This document shows, in pieces, positions 11,701 to 22,938 of a stretch of DNA of 64,000 nt; positions within the stretch are counted from its first letter, which is position 1, and the number at the start of each line of letters is the position of its first letter. The notes beneath the pieces are model-generated. The model made no database searches. It was not told the DNA's origin and was given only the letters and a program-made list of their open reading frames with translations. Source of the stretch: Ampelocalamus luodianensis. Its lineage: Eukaryota; Streptophyta; Magnoliopsida; Poales; Poaceae. The translations under genes were made by a program, and so were the position numbers. The DNA is taken from positions 51,768,916 through 51,832,915 of the forward strand of contig CM070629.1 of assembly GCA_036346255.1 (NCBI GenBank). Direction: 5' to 3'.

Positions 11701-13080
11701 GAAGTGGTAAGGTAGACAATCTTCCAGCACAATCGATTTGCCCCAAATGTTGGGACAACCAATCCATGCCAAGAATCACATCGGACTCATTTGGCGGCGA
11801 GAATAAGATTTGGTAAAACCCCCTCCTTGGACTATGATAGGAACATCCCGACATGAAGCTCGACTCTCATTTCCGATCCGGAGAGCGGATGAGCAACGGA
11901 ACTCCCAAAGGAACACGGCGAAGACCACTAACAGCAGCAAATGATCTTGAAATAAAAGAATGCGATGCTCGAGAATCAAATAATCTGCGGCGGGCGAGAA
12001 TTAACAAGAAGTGTACCAATCACGACATCACGCGCCTCTGAGCCTCCTCGGTGAAAGGTGGTTGACTCGACCCTTTGCTCGCACCACAGGTCTTGAATAA
12101 TCTTAGTCGGCGGGTGACGCTCCCGCCGCGTCCTCCATTAGGGCGAGGGGCTGCACGCAACACTACGAGGCGAGCATTCGCATAATGGCCCTTGTTGTGG
12201 CAAATAAAACAAATCACCTCGGCGCCGGATTGCGGAGCCGCTCTGCTCTGGATCGCGGCGCGCGTGGCTGAAACACGGCTGCGGTGGGCGAGGAGCTGGT
12301 GCGAGATGGTCTCGGCGCGGTGGAGCAAAAGAACGGGCCATTGGTGCCGCCCGGCCAGAAGACGAGCGAGGTGGTGTGAAGCGGTGATCGCCTCCCATTT
12401 GCGCTTGCGGGACTCACCAGCGCCTTCGCCTTATGCTCGGCAACAATGGCCTTATCTGCAAGGCACGAAAGTCGAGAAGTCCACAATGGATAGCTTGTCC
12501 TGCGGCTCCTCGGACAAGCCATCCATAAACTTCTCTGCTTAGCCTCATCGAGGCCACCTCTCCGGAGCATAACGAGCGGATGATTGAACTGCGTGCAGTA
12601 CTCCGTCACGCATTTGCGCCCTTGCTTGGCGCGAGGAACTCCTTTTCTTGACTTCATCGGGCCATCGGGATGTGGGCCCGACGAAAAGCGGCCGGAACTC
12701 CTCCCACGCGACCACATGGCGCGGTGCATGGCGAATAGTTCTCCCACCATGAGAGTGCGCCCTCAGGTGGTGGGGCCGAAAGAGTGCCTTATCGTGCACG
12801 GCGAGCTATGTTGAGCTTTCGCTCAACCATGCGCAGACCAATCGTCGCATCGAGAGGTCCTCGGAGCGGGAGAAAGTCGGCGGCCAGTGTGCGGAGGAAC
12901 TCTGCAAGTCCCAGAGTCGGTGGCGCCACTGCCGGCGGGAGTGGAGGTATTCTAGCAATAACCTCCAAGATGCGCGTCGGTCCATGCGGTTTCGCTCAAT
13001 CGGCGAGAACCTCGACCATGGTCGGAGGAGAAGCTCCTCATCATGACCGGACTCTTTGGCGCCACGCGTTCTCCGGCCAT
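8800..13080 (-). pseudogene. Gypsy gag-pol polyprotein, frame-broken
   Basis: Read on the minus strand from MAGERVAPKSP (ATG at 13080). Gag extends to a zinc knuckle CFICHNKGHYAN near 12211, where the fourth ligand of the CX2CX4HX4C pattern reads Arg in the current frame. The protease-to-RT linker contains VILGMDWLSQHLGQIDCA (about 11790). RT shows CVDYRPLNEVTVKNKYPLA (about 11360) and the catalytic FIDDILIYS (about 11073). RNase H is marked by VYSDHKSLKYLFTHQ (about 10480) and integrase by MDFITGPP (about 9820) and PLAEFSYNNSFQ (about 9460). The C-terminal module has HDVFHVSQLKKCL and then VRWSNHSEDEATWERED, a chromodomain-like tail, with a stop at 8800-8802. The domains lie in at least three frames with many small indels. 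Because the LTRs show clustered, context-linked differences, part of this damage may be sequence error. It would serve only the retrotransposon's own copying and integration. Confidence 0.85.
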
Positions 13081-13498
13081 CTGTTTTACTAAGACAAGTT
13101 AGCAACAAACTTAAGAGCAAGAAAGCCCAAAATTCATGAAAGCAGATCGAAACAAACACAAAGCGGGATAAAGTTCGACCGGCAAAAATCGGACACATAA
13201 CTACTCCCTTTACATCTTACCTATTATCCCCACAAGTTTTAGTTGGATTAAACTTCATGGTTCTCCCAAACTAATTCCACCGGTAGTAACTATCTTTTGA
13301 AAGGTGAAGAGAGAAACCAAGTTTCAAAACTTAAATTAGAGTAAGATGAGAGTAGAAAGCTAAGATAGGTAAGGAATAAAATCTGAGAATGCGCCTAGGT
13401 TTTCATAAACCCTTTTATGATTTGAAAATAAGACTTTCAAAATATCCTAAGGGCGACTATGCTTGAGTTACTACGGTCGAATGGCTCGATACCAACTT
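13081..13498 (-). other. Gypsy 5' leader with primer-binding site
   Basis: On the minus strand the LTR end is followed by AAGT and TGGTATCGAGCCAT (13494-13481). This resembles the plant initiator-Met primer-binding site TGGTATCAGAGC with one A missing. The rest is an AT-rich untranslated leader with no gene. Confidence 0.75.
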
Positions 13499-16400
13499 TG
13501 TGAGGACCCAGTTTATTTGGTTTGTAATGCTTAACCAACCACAGGTCCTAGCATCACAAATCAAATAAAGCGATCCTCGAGATATGTATACTTCGAGCGA
13601 TATACACACCAGGTACAAAATTAGACATCAACTCCATTCCACACATAGAGTCCAAACACCACACTTCCAAGCGGAAGATAAACAAATAGTAACAATAATA
13701 CAGGACATGGCCGACGAGCCAAAGATACACAAATAACAACAAAAAAGCAGTGGAAGCAAAAGTGCCATAAGATGGCTATAAACAAAGCCAATCGGTGTGC
13801 CTTCAACCACAAGGCATCGGCCAGGACCGCCAAGCCTAGTCGTCACCCACGGCGGGCCTGACTCACGCAGTGAGGCCCACGAGGCTCACCTTCTTCCTCT
13901 GCAACAAAAACATTAAGCAAAGCACACGAGTACAAAGATTGTCTTTGTACCGCAAGGCAGACGTGTGAACTAGCGGACTGTTCATATGCTACATGCGAGG
14001 CTTGTTTAGTGGAGGCCATATGTTTTATTTGCATAAAGCCAATTTTCATTTGCAATAATATAATACCGTTTAAAGGCAAGTTTGCAATTCATTTTAAGAT
14101 TGAAATAACGATAAAGGATAATAATATGAGCAAAGATAAAACAACCTAGAAGTGACTATCCCAATAGTCACCACAACAATATACACGAATCCCAGTTTCG
14201 TACCACCCATCAAGTTTTAATTTAAATGTTGTAGTCTAACTCTTGAAAAGCTTACCCAAGCGTGTCCATCACCTAGGGCGAGGCTATTCGAATAGTTTTT
14301 AACCTGCGGGGTGTACCATTGTACCCACACCTCGGCCGCCTTTAAGCCAAAGCACACTTCGAAGGTATGCAGAGCCTGACTAAGTCCTCTGAGGCTGTTT
14401 CCAATATTGTGTATCAACCCAGTCGCTCGTGTGGGTAGAAACACCATGCGCTTACATGGTAAAGCCGAAAAGACAACTACCGCTCGGGATAAAGCTTTTG
14501 GACAACTACCATGCTCCCACCTCCATCCCTCCTGCGACCTCCTGCGACCGGAGCCAATACACGCCAAAGTACTAGGTCAAGAGAGGTCCATATACTCTAG
14601 TGTGGTTAGCACGCGAAATGCTGGATAAAAATTCACTCACAAGATGTTCGGTCCTTAATTGACCGGGCACCTTTCGATCACACCCAAAAGATCACACCAA
14701 TCTTACCATTGTGCCGCGTCCAAATCATTTTTGTTTTCATTTTAGTTTTGCAATTAAACATAGCGAAATCTTTGAAACATAAAGTTGTAGTAAATTTTGT
14801 GTGATCAAGGTTCTGACTAAAGTCGATAACCGCCCGATTCTACCGATACTAAGCATGTCTAAGCAGTGAAATCGTATCTACTAAGTGACAAGAAATCATC
14901 CAATGATCTCTAATCACGACAAATAACCTAGGCTCAGTAGTAGAGATCAATATTTTGTCTACAGGATATGCGACTACGATTTAACTAATCAATTTAACAC
15001 AAATTAAGCGATGCATACATACAAATTGAAACAAAATATTAGACTTTAAAATCTTTGGGATAAATATGATCAAGCGCTTGCACATTCTTTGTTGCTCAAT
15101 ATGGTGCGGAGGATCGTCCTCGGGGTTGCATGAAATATCGAAGCCTAACGATCGAACATAACAACAAATAGAACGAATAACACCGACAAAACTCAAACAT
15201 ACAACAACACCAAAACAAGCTAAAACTCACACGACAACCTAAGCAAGATATAACAAAATTTTAGAAACAGAGAACAAATCATTTTAAGTTATTAGCAATT
15301 TTCTATGAATTTTCTAAGCTAAAAACACAACAAGTTACTAGTTAATTATCAACAAATTTTCATGAACAAACATAGTATCTAAAACCTATCCTAAGAATTA
15401 GTATATTAAAAATGAAATTTTCGAGAATTGGATTATTTGGATTTGGACAATTATTGAGAAAGATATGAATTTTCTAATTTTGGAAAATGCATAAAGCATC
15501 AATTAATCATTTAACAGATTTTCGATACGAGGCGAGGTTGAAACTAATTTTAATAAATAGAACATTTAAAATGAAAATTAACGACCTTGGTTTTATGCAA
15601 TTTGGATAAAAATTGAATTAGTTATGCATTTACAAGTTTAATTGATTTAACGATTACAATGAAAACGCATTTGAAATACTAAAGCACTTAATACTTCTTC
15701 TCTGGCATACGGCTAGCCCGACCAGCGGCGGGCCGCGAAAATCTTGACGAGGCGGATTGCGCGCAAGGTGGCGTCGGCGTATTCAAAGAATCGTCTTGGC
15801 TAACGAAACGTAATCCTAACACATATGCCCGGCAAAAATACGCTTCATGAAAGAAAGCGCATTAACAAAACTACACAATCCCTAAGCGACATTACAGGCC
15901 CACATAACGAGACTCGGAGAATTAAAGCGATTAGATTTGAATCCTAAAGCAGACTTAACACGAGAGGGCCCACAAGTCGGTGACCTAATGAGAACCGGGT
16001 TTAGCGATAACTAAGCTTCGGCGGCTCGTCGGCACGCCTTGCGAAGGCGGTGGCGCGGCGCGCGGTGATCTGGCAAACGGTGAGTTTCAAGGCAGTGAGT
16101 GGTACCTTAAGGTTCGCAAAGACCTCACGAACCCGGTGGCGGTGACGCGAGCCCAATGGTCGCCGGAGATGGGCTCACGGCGGCGGAGGCGAGAAAAGCT
16201 ACGGCTCGCGAGAAGATGCTACTGAACCGAGAAGCCGGGAAGGTGCGCCGCGGAATCGCCTCGACTCCGGAGCAATAAGCACAAGATAACGTCGAAGAAG
16301 AAGGTCGGCGGCGGAATTGCCACGGCGGCGGAACACCGTGATTGGAGAAGAAAGGTCGCGCGGCCTCAGCGATGCACCAAAGACAAAAATGAAGCCATCA

Positions 16401-17582
16401 TTAACGGTGCATCAATGCGATCGAAGGGACCAAGTGTCGGTGGAAACTCACGAGCACTAGCAAGCTTGCGGAGCCGAGACCAGCGAGTTAGGGGCGAAGA
16501 AGTGGCTCGGACGATTCGCTGGATGCCACGAGCTCGGGATGGGAAAAATGGATGCGGCGCAGAGTGTGGTTCACGATGGTGAGGTTGCGGGCTCAAGGGC
16601 TTTTCCAGCGGCGGTGCTACGCCGTTTCCTTCTCGGCGAAACAAGAAATCGGCGGAGATAACACGAAGCGCAAAGGAGAAGAAGTGGTTGAGCTCGGGGC
16701 TTTTATGAAGTCACGGCGATGCCTCCCGGCCGACACGAGGGCATAAAGGTGGCGGCGGACGAGTGCGTGGCAAACATGCACGCCGCGCGCGAGCTCGGTG
16801 AGGTGCGGAGAAGGCGAGGTTGATCTTGGCAGGTGGGACCCACATGTCGGCGACAAGCGGCGGTGCGAACGGTGGTTTGATTTGATCGGCAACACCGGCC
16901 GTTGGATCTAAAGCGGACGGTGGGATTAGTGTATGCATTGGACAGTCGGTTGCGCGCGCGGCGTGGATCGTTCGATCTTCATCGGACGGTCACGATTGAT
17001 TGGACTCGGGCGGTGCGTTTAGTTGTGCGACCGAGCCAAGTGGTGCGAGTCGGACTCGAGTCGAGTTGAGGTTGGGCAGAGCAGTACTTTTAGAATTTGA
17101 TTTAAAAACAGAGAAGGTTTGAGGAATTTTAGAGGTAGCTCTTGAGCTCCAAAAATTTCAGAAATTTTATGGTAGCTACAAGGGACAGAGGACAACCTTG
17201 TATAATTTTCCAGAACTTTTATGCACTGCATTGTTCTAGAGAAAATTCACAAGCTGCTGTACTGAGGAGTTTGACCAGATTTCAAACAGAGTTGACTTGG
17301 CCATTTGAAATAGCAAACAAAATCTAAAAATGGTGAAATAATTCAGGGAGGTAGATAGGATGATCAAGATGGTAGGAAAAATAATTTCAGAGGATGATCA
17401 CAAGTTTGAAGGCTAAGAATTAGCTGACAACAATCTCCATTCACAAGAATTTAATTCTAGAAAATGGAAATTGCTAGGGAAAAATGTAGGAACTATCAAA
17501 TGATTTGAAGAGACAACAAAAGTTTTTATTTCTCCTCAAAATTTTACATTTGAAATACAAACCCTAAGTTAGGGCTGTTACA
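13499..17582 (-). repeat. Gypsy 5' LTR (right copy)
   Basis: Starts TGTGAGGACCCAG and ends GGGCTGTTACA. It is colinear with the left LTR; long AT-rich stretches are base-for-base identical while short clusters differ, several at CAG/CTG words (see findings). Confidence 0.93.
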
Positions 17583-17587
17583 ATTTC
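17583..17587. repeat. Target site duplication ATTTC, right copy
   Basis: Matches 4672-4676 exactly and directly follows the LTR end TGTTACA. Confidence 0.9.
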
Positions 17588-17837
17588 GGCTGTGGCTCTT
17601 CTCTTGCCTTGTCCACTTAACTCTCACATTGCACTGTGGCCTGAAGGAGAAGGCCAGTGAGGAATCTCGCAGGATATTTGGAATTTTCATCGTGAGCTCC
17701 GAGGGTAACGATATGTAACTCTTTATATTTGCTCTAGGTTAATCTTTAATCAATTTTAGTGTATTTGGTTAATAGGAGGAGTAACGTATTTGCAGTTTAT
17801 TAATATAATTTAACACTACTAATTGTTACGTGCGTAG

Positions 17838-20800
17838 ATGGACCGAAACTAGATGTACAGTGCGAACCGTGTGAGTGAAGAGTACATTAATGGCGTGATT
17901 GCTTTTAAAAGAGCCGTGGAGCAGGATATGTTGAATAAGGGGATAGAATTTATGTACTGTCCATGCATTGATTGCGGTAATATAAACATTTTTAACAACC
18001 CGGTCACGGATCGTAGGGCACTTGATTCGAAGGAGTTTCAAAAAGGGTATACATGTTGGACGATCATGGGAAGAAGCGATTATCTGAGGAAGTTAATAAT
18101 GGCGACATCGCCGAGGAAGTTAATAATGATGACATCGAGAAGTCAGCGATATGCGGATGTGGTGTGCTTTTGATGAGGATAGGTGCGTGCGATGACAATC
18201 GGATCGGATGCTACGCGATGCGAAGGAACTACGATGAGAGAGTTTTGTAAATTCGGCGCTTAATGTAGGACTCGGGAAACCTTTGTTCCACGGCGCAGCG
18301 GAATACACAAGGTTGTCAACCGTACTTGAAGCGCTGAAATTGAAGGCAAGCAATGGTTGGTCCGACAAGAGTTTCACGGCGTTGTTAGGTCTCTAGCGGA
18401 CATTCTTAGGATGGAAGCGTGTTGCCCAAAGACCGCCTACCAAGACAAAAAGGTTCTTTGTCCATTGGGAATGGAAGTAGAAAGAATACATGCATGTCGA
18501 GCGATTGTATCCATTATCGTAAAGTATGCAGACTTGCATGTATGTCTGTGTGCAAAGCATCCCGATACAAGTGTAAGAATCACGCTAAGGTGAAGCAAGG
18601 ACCTTACGCTAAGGTGTTGTGGTATCGCTTGTGATCCCACGTTTGAAGCGTTTATTTGCGAGCAGAAGGAGGCAAGATTGCTGCGTTGGCACTCGGAGGA
18701 GCGTAAGAAAGATGGAAAGCTAAGACACCATCTTTGATTACGCGGTGGAGAAACTTCGATCGGACCTTCAAAGAGTTCGATGCGGAACCGAGGAACATAA
18801 GGTTAGGGTTGAGTACGGATGGAATGAATCCTTTCGGTAGCATGAGCGGCCGACATAGCGGTGGCAGTGAATCTATGTATGTACAACCTTCCTCCTTGGT
18901 TGTGTATGAAGCGGAAGTACATTTTGATGTCACTACTTATCCAAGGGCGAAGCAACACGGGAGCGATATTGATGTGTACCTAGCACCATTCTTTGGATAA
19001 TCTTGTGACCTTTGTGGAGCGAAGGGGTACAAGTATGGGATGCATACAAGCGAGAGAACTTCTCTTTACGCGCCATGTTGTTACGCACTATCAATGATTT
19101 TCCTGCCCTTGGTAACATGTCGGGCTTGATGCGAAAGGAGCCAAAACTGTCATGCTTGCTTAAATCCTACTGAGAGTGTATGGTGAACAACTCGCATAAG
19201 CTGTGTATATGTGTCACCGTAGGTTCCTTCCGAGAGTCACCCATACGCAAGATGAAGAAACAATTCGCGGAAATAAGGACGATTCGGCTCTAAGGGCTTT
19301 TAGAGGAATGAGGTCTATGATATAGTTAAGGATATCGATGTTGTGCTTGGAAGGGGCGTAAATTAAAACCCGTCGGAAGAACATCCGGAAGAAGCGGTCA
19401 ATTTTTGGGACTTACCTTATTGGGAGCACTTAGAAGTTTGTCATTTGCATCGACGTCATGCACATGGAGAAGAATGTATGTGATAGCTTGATTGGTCTCT
19501 TCTTGAACATTAGTGGCAAAACAAAGGATGGTGTTAGCATGCGGCGTGACTTGGTTGATATGAACATAAGGACCGAGTTAGCACGAAGAGACCGATAAAG
19601 GGCGAACATACCTTCCACCGACTTGCTACACTATGTCCAAGGCTGAGAGAAATAAATTGTGCTAGAGCTTGCATGGTGTCAAAGTCCCGTCTGGTTACTC
19701 CGCTAACATTAAGAAACTTGTTTCTATGCAAGATTTGAAATTAATTGGTATTAATTCTCATGATTGTCATGTGCTGATGACACAAATGCTTCCTGTTGCA
19801 ATTAGGAGTATCTTGCCGAATAAGGTCCGAGTGGCAATCTTGAGGCTGTGTTATTTCTTCAACTCAATTGCTCAGAAGGTCGTCGATCCCCAAGGACTAG
19901 ATGCTCTACATGCTGAGGTGGTGACGACTCTATGTCATCTTGAGATGTATTTTCCTCTGTCATTTTTCGATATCATGGTCCATCTCATTGTTCATTTTGT
20001 GAAAGAGATAAAGATATGCGGTCATGTGTTCCTACGTCATATGTACCCGTTCGAGAGATATATGGGAATTCTCAAGTCCTACGTACGGAATCGATCTCGA
20101 TCGGAGGACAGCATCATCGAAGGTTATGCAACCGAAGAGGTCATTGAGTTATGTGTCGACTACATGGCTCAGGTGGAACCGATAGGTGTGCCTCTATCTC
20201 GTCATGAGGGAAGGCTGGATGGTATCGGGACCATCGGAAGAAAATCAATCACTCCCGATCTGGATACGTACGCTCAAGCCCATTTCACGGTCTTGCAACA
20301 CATGACCCAAGTGTCCCCGTACATCGACGAGCACAAAGACATGGTACGCATGAGAATCCGGACCGGTCGGAGGTTTGGATCACGAGAGAGCACAATCGTC
20401 GGTTCAACGAATGGTTAAAGGTACGAATCACTGGGAGGTCATCAAGTGATGATACGCTGCTATGGTTAGCAAAAAGGCCACAATTTACAATTGTCACATG
20501 GCAAGGATATGACATAAATGGGTACACATTTTATACGCATTTCGGGATAGGAAGACCTGATCCGAGCAGTGGTGTCGCATAGATGCATTCGATGCGATGG
20601 GCTAAGGAGCTTGTACTATGGGCAAATAGAGGAGATATGGGAACTCGACTACGTGCTTTTCAAGATCCCCTATTTGGTGCCGTTGGGTCCATCTCCCACG
20701 GTGAAGGTCGACAAATGCGGCGTCACTACCGTGGACCTCGATCATGTCGGATACAAAGGCGAACCATTCGTCTTGGCTAACCAAGTTGTTCCAGTCTTCT

Positions 20801-21008
20801 ATGTAACCGACCCGGCAAATAAGAAGCGCCACGTAGTTCTTCATGGAAAAGAAAGATTGTCGGAGTTGAGAATATAGTGGACGAGGAAGAATACAATCAA
20901 TTTGATGAGTTACCTCCTTTCGGAGATGGCATCAGGCTCGAGGAAGAACCCAGTGAGGAAGCTAGCTATATGCGCGTCGATCATCATGAAGGGCTATATT
21001 TTAATTAA
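17838..21008 (+). pseudogene. CACTA Tnp2-type transposase gene (TNPD-like), frame-broken
   Basis: The catalytic-class transposase gene of the CACTA. It starts MDRN-stop-MYSANRVSEEY (17838), followed by KGIEFMYCPCIDCGN, the N-terminal transposase-associated domain. The Tnp2 core follows in alternating frames: VLCPLGMEVERIHAC (about 18450), RNFDRTFKEFDAEP and RLGLSTDGMNPFG (about 18750-18835), then VMHMEKNVCDSLIGLL (about 19455). A clean stretch at 19669-20418 gives a DUF4218-like region (MLPVAIRSILPNKVR, YPFERYMGILKSYVRNRSR). A DUF4216-like region covers about 20420-20877 (VLFKIPYLVPLGPSPTVKV, GYKGEPFVLANQVVPVFYV). The readable C-terminus is FDELPPFGDGIRLEEE...EGLYFN, stop 21006-21008. The TAG at codon 5 and about ten frame changes make it inactive as written. 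An acceptor-like GTAG directly before the ATG fits a spliced leader. Domain names come from family knowledge. Confidence 0.85.
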
Positions 21009-21223
21009 GAATTTACTCCATTGTAATTAATTTATTCCATAACATCATGTGTTATGGACTTGTAATCTCTCGTACGTATATTTTGATGTCAACGTGGAAT
21101 TGTCATGTGTTAATGTGTGATGTCAATGTGGACGTTCATTGTAATGTGAAGTATCAAAATTAGTTTCACTTGATTTGGAGTTGAGTTGAATTAGATATGA
21201 ATTTTTGAAGTCTGTTGTGAGTT

Positions 21224-21427
21224 GAGTAAGAGCAAAACAGGTGGTCTCCTTGTAAAAAGGCTATCACAGATGGTTCTATTAAATGACCGTCTGTGATACG
21301 TTCTATATCACAGACGGTTCTTTAATATAACCGTCTCTGATATCTTATCACAGACGGTTCTTTAATAGAACCGTCTGTGATAGCCTTTTTATAAAGAGGC
21401 GCACCACTAGGGTTTTGCTCTTTACTC
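21224..21427. repeat. 204 bp palindromic (foldback) segment between the two CACTA genes
   Basis: The left edge GAGTAAGAGCAAAAC pairs with the right edge GTTTTGCTCTTTACTC. The inner words GTAAAAAGGCTATCACAG pair with CTGTGATAGCCTTTTTAT. The middle holds three hairpin pairs of the CACAGACGG motif. It lies just upstream of a CT-rich, 5'UTR-like stretch and could be an internal regulatory array or an inserted MITE-like element. Confidence 0.8.
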
Positions 21428-22938
21428 GTCACTTCCTCTCCCACGCCCCTTAGGCTCTCGCGCGCTCTGTCGCCTCCTCTAGGGTTTGCCCGTTCACCTC
21501 CCGATCGTAGCCCGACACGCCGCCCCGACATCGGCAGCGCTGCCTGCGCCTCGGCGCGGCCTCCTCCCCGTGTCGGCCTCCTCCCTCTACACCGGCCTCC
21601 TCCCCGCGACGGCCTCCTTCCCGCGCCGTCCTCCTCCCCATGTCGGCCTCCTCCTCCCCTGCACCGGCCTCCTCCTTGCACCGTGAGTTGTTGTGCGGCA
21701 TCCTCTCTATGAGTATTACTATATTACGATTTGTGCATCACTTTGTCTTTACATTTGTTAGGTTTAATATATAGCTTTATTCCTTTTGGTTATCGATTCG
21801 CATAGTTGATTATCCTTGTATGAGCTAGTTGATCTTTGTGAGATACATAGTTATTCTCAATCTGTGGATAAGGCTTACGTGAGTATTCCTATATTACGTT
21901 TGTGCATCACTTTGGCTTGATTATCCTTGTATGAGCTAGCAATGTTATTAAGTCGCACGACTAGTCGCAACTAATCGTCGACTAGTCGCCTGCCTTGCGC
22001 GCTGCGCAGGTGCAGCCGCTCGCGCGCCCTACGCTTGCTCTGTTCTAGTAGTAGTAGCGATGTCTGTATTAGATAGCGAGGCGATGAGCGGGATTACTAC
22101 TAGTAGTAGTAGAATTAGTAGTAGTTGTGAATAGCGGTTGTAGTAGGCAAATTTGATATACTTGAAGTCTTGGGCTGCCCACTCACATAAAAGAAATATA
22201 TGTTAGGATCAAAACAAGTAAGTCATCAACTCATTGTCATGCTTATATTATTTTCTCTTTATTTCATGATGTACAATATGTACATGTGTATATTTGTTGC
22301 TACAACTTAGTACATTATATGCTACATCGCATTTTCATAACGAGTGCCTTTTGTTGTCCGGTGGATATATTGACTTTGATAGTCTTTGATAATATGTGTC
22401 TTGAATCTAGTACTAAAGATATTGCAAATTGATCAGTGGGCTTTGTTGACATGCTCTGTGATGAACTTTGTCTTATCACGAGATTGAATGTGATAGTTAG
22501 TTCATTCTTGAGCTCTATTGTATTACTTACTCTTGTCAATTTGATATCTTCGTTAATTTGTTACTTTCGGTTGAATGCTAGTCAATCTGATTCTTACAGT
22601 TCGCTCTGTGATGAACTTTGTCTTATCTTGAGATTGAATGTGATAGTTAAGATCATTTTTATTATGATTGAGATCATTTGTGATTAAGCAAAGTATTGTT
22701 TAGAGCTCATAGTTTGAATTTATACTATCATATTCATTTAATGAAGAGTATGGGCGGTAGGATTGAGATGACAAAGACTTGTTCTTTGCAACTCTCATAC
22801 GAGAGCACAAACTATCATCAATCCTTCTTTATATATTACGTTTGTGCATCATTTTCGGTTAAGTTGAGTAAATCTGCTTGAATACAGTGATTAGAGCTTA
22901 AGCATATTGCCGTGCATATATAGATAGCAAGTAGCGAC
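21428..22938 (+). other. Presumed 5' leader and introns of the second CACTA gene
   Basis: 21428-21690 is CT-rich with TCGGCCTCCTCC-type repeats, like a 5' untranslated exon. AT-rich sequence follows. Two direct duplications are visible: a TATTACG-TTGTGCATCACTTTG-CTTGATTATCC word set at about 21715 and 21890, and TGATGAACTTTGTCTTATC with GAGATTGAATGTGATAGTTA at about 22450 and 22610 (~159 bp apart). A TAG-repeat stretch lies at about 22045-22150. No coding frame is convincing. Confidence 0.45.

Larger units (their letters stand above)
4677..17582 (-). mobile_element. Ty3-gypsy LTR retrotransposon (chromovirus, Tekay/Del-like), full length, minus strand
   Basis: Two ~4.1 kb LTRs (4677-8776 and 13499-17582) bound by TG...CA are flanked by a perfect ATTTC target duplication. 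In element orientation the LTR begins TGTAACAGCCC and ends GGTCCTCACA. A primer-binding site resembling the initiator tRNA-Met complement and a polypurine tract lie at the expected inner edges. The 4.7 kb interior encodes gag, protease, reverse transcriptase, RNase H, integrase and a chromodomain-like tail, in that order, on the minus strand. It is inserted in the leader region of the CACTA. Confidence 0.93.
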
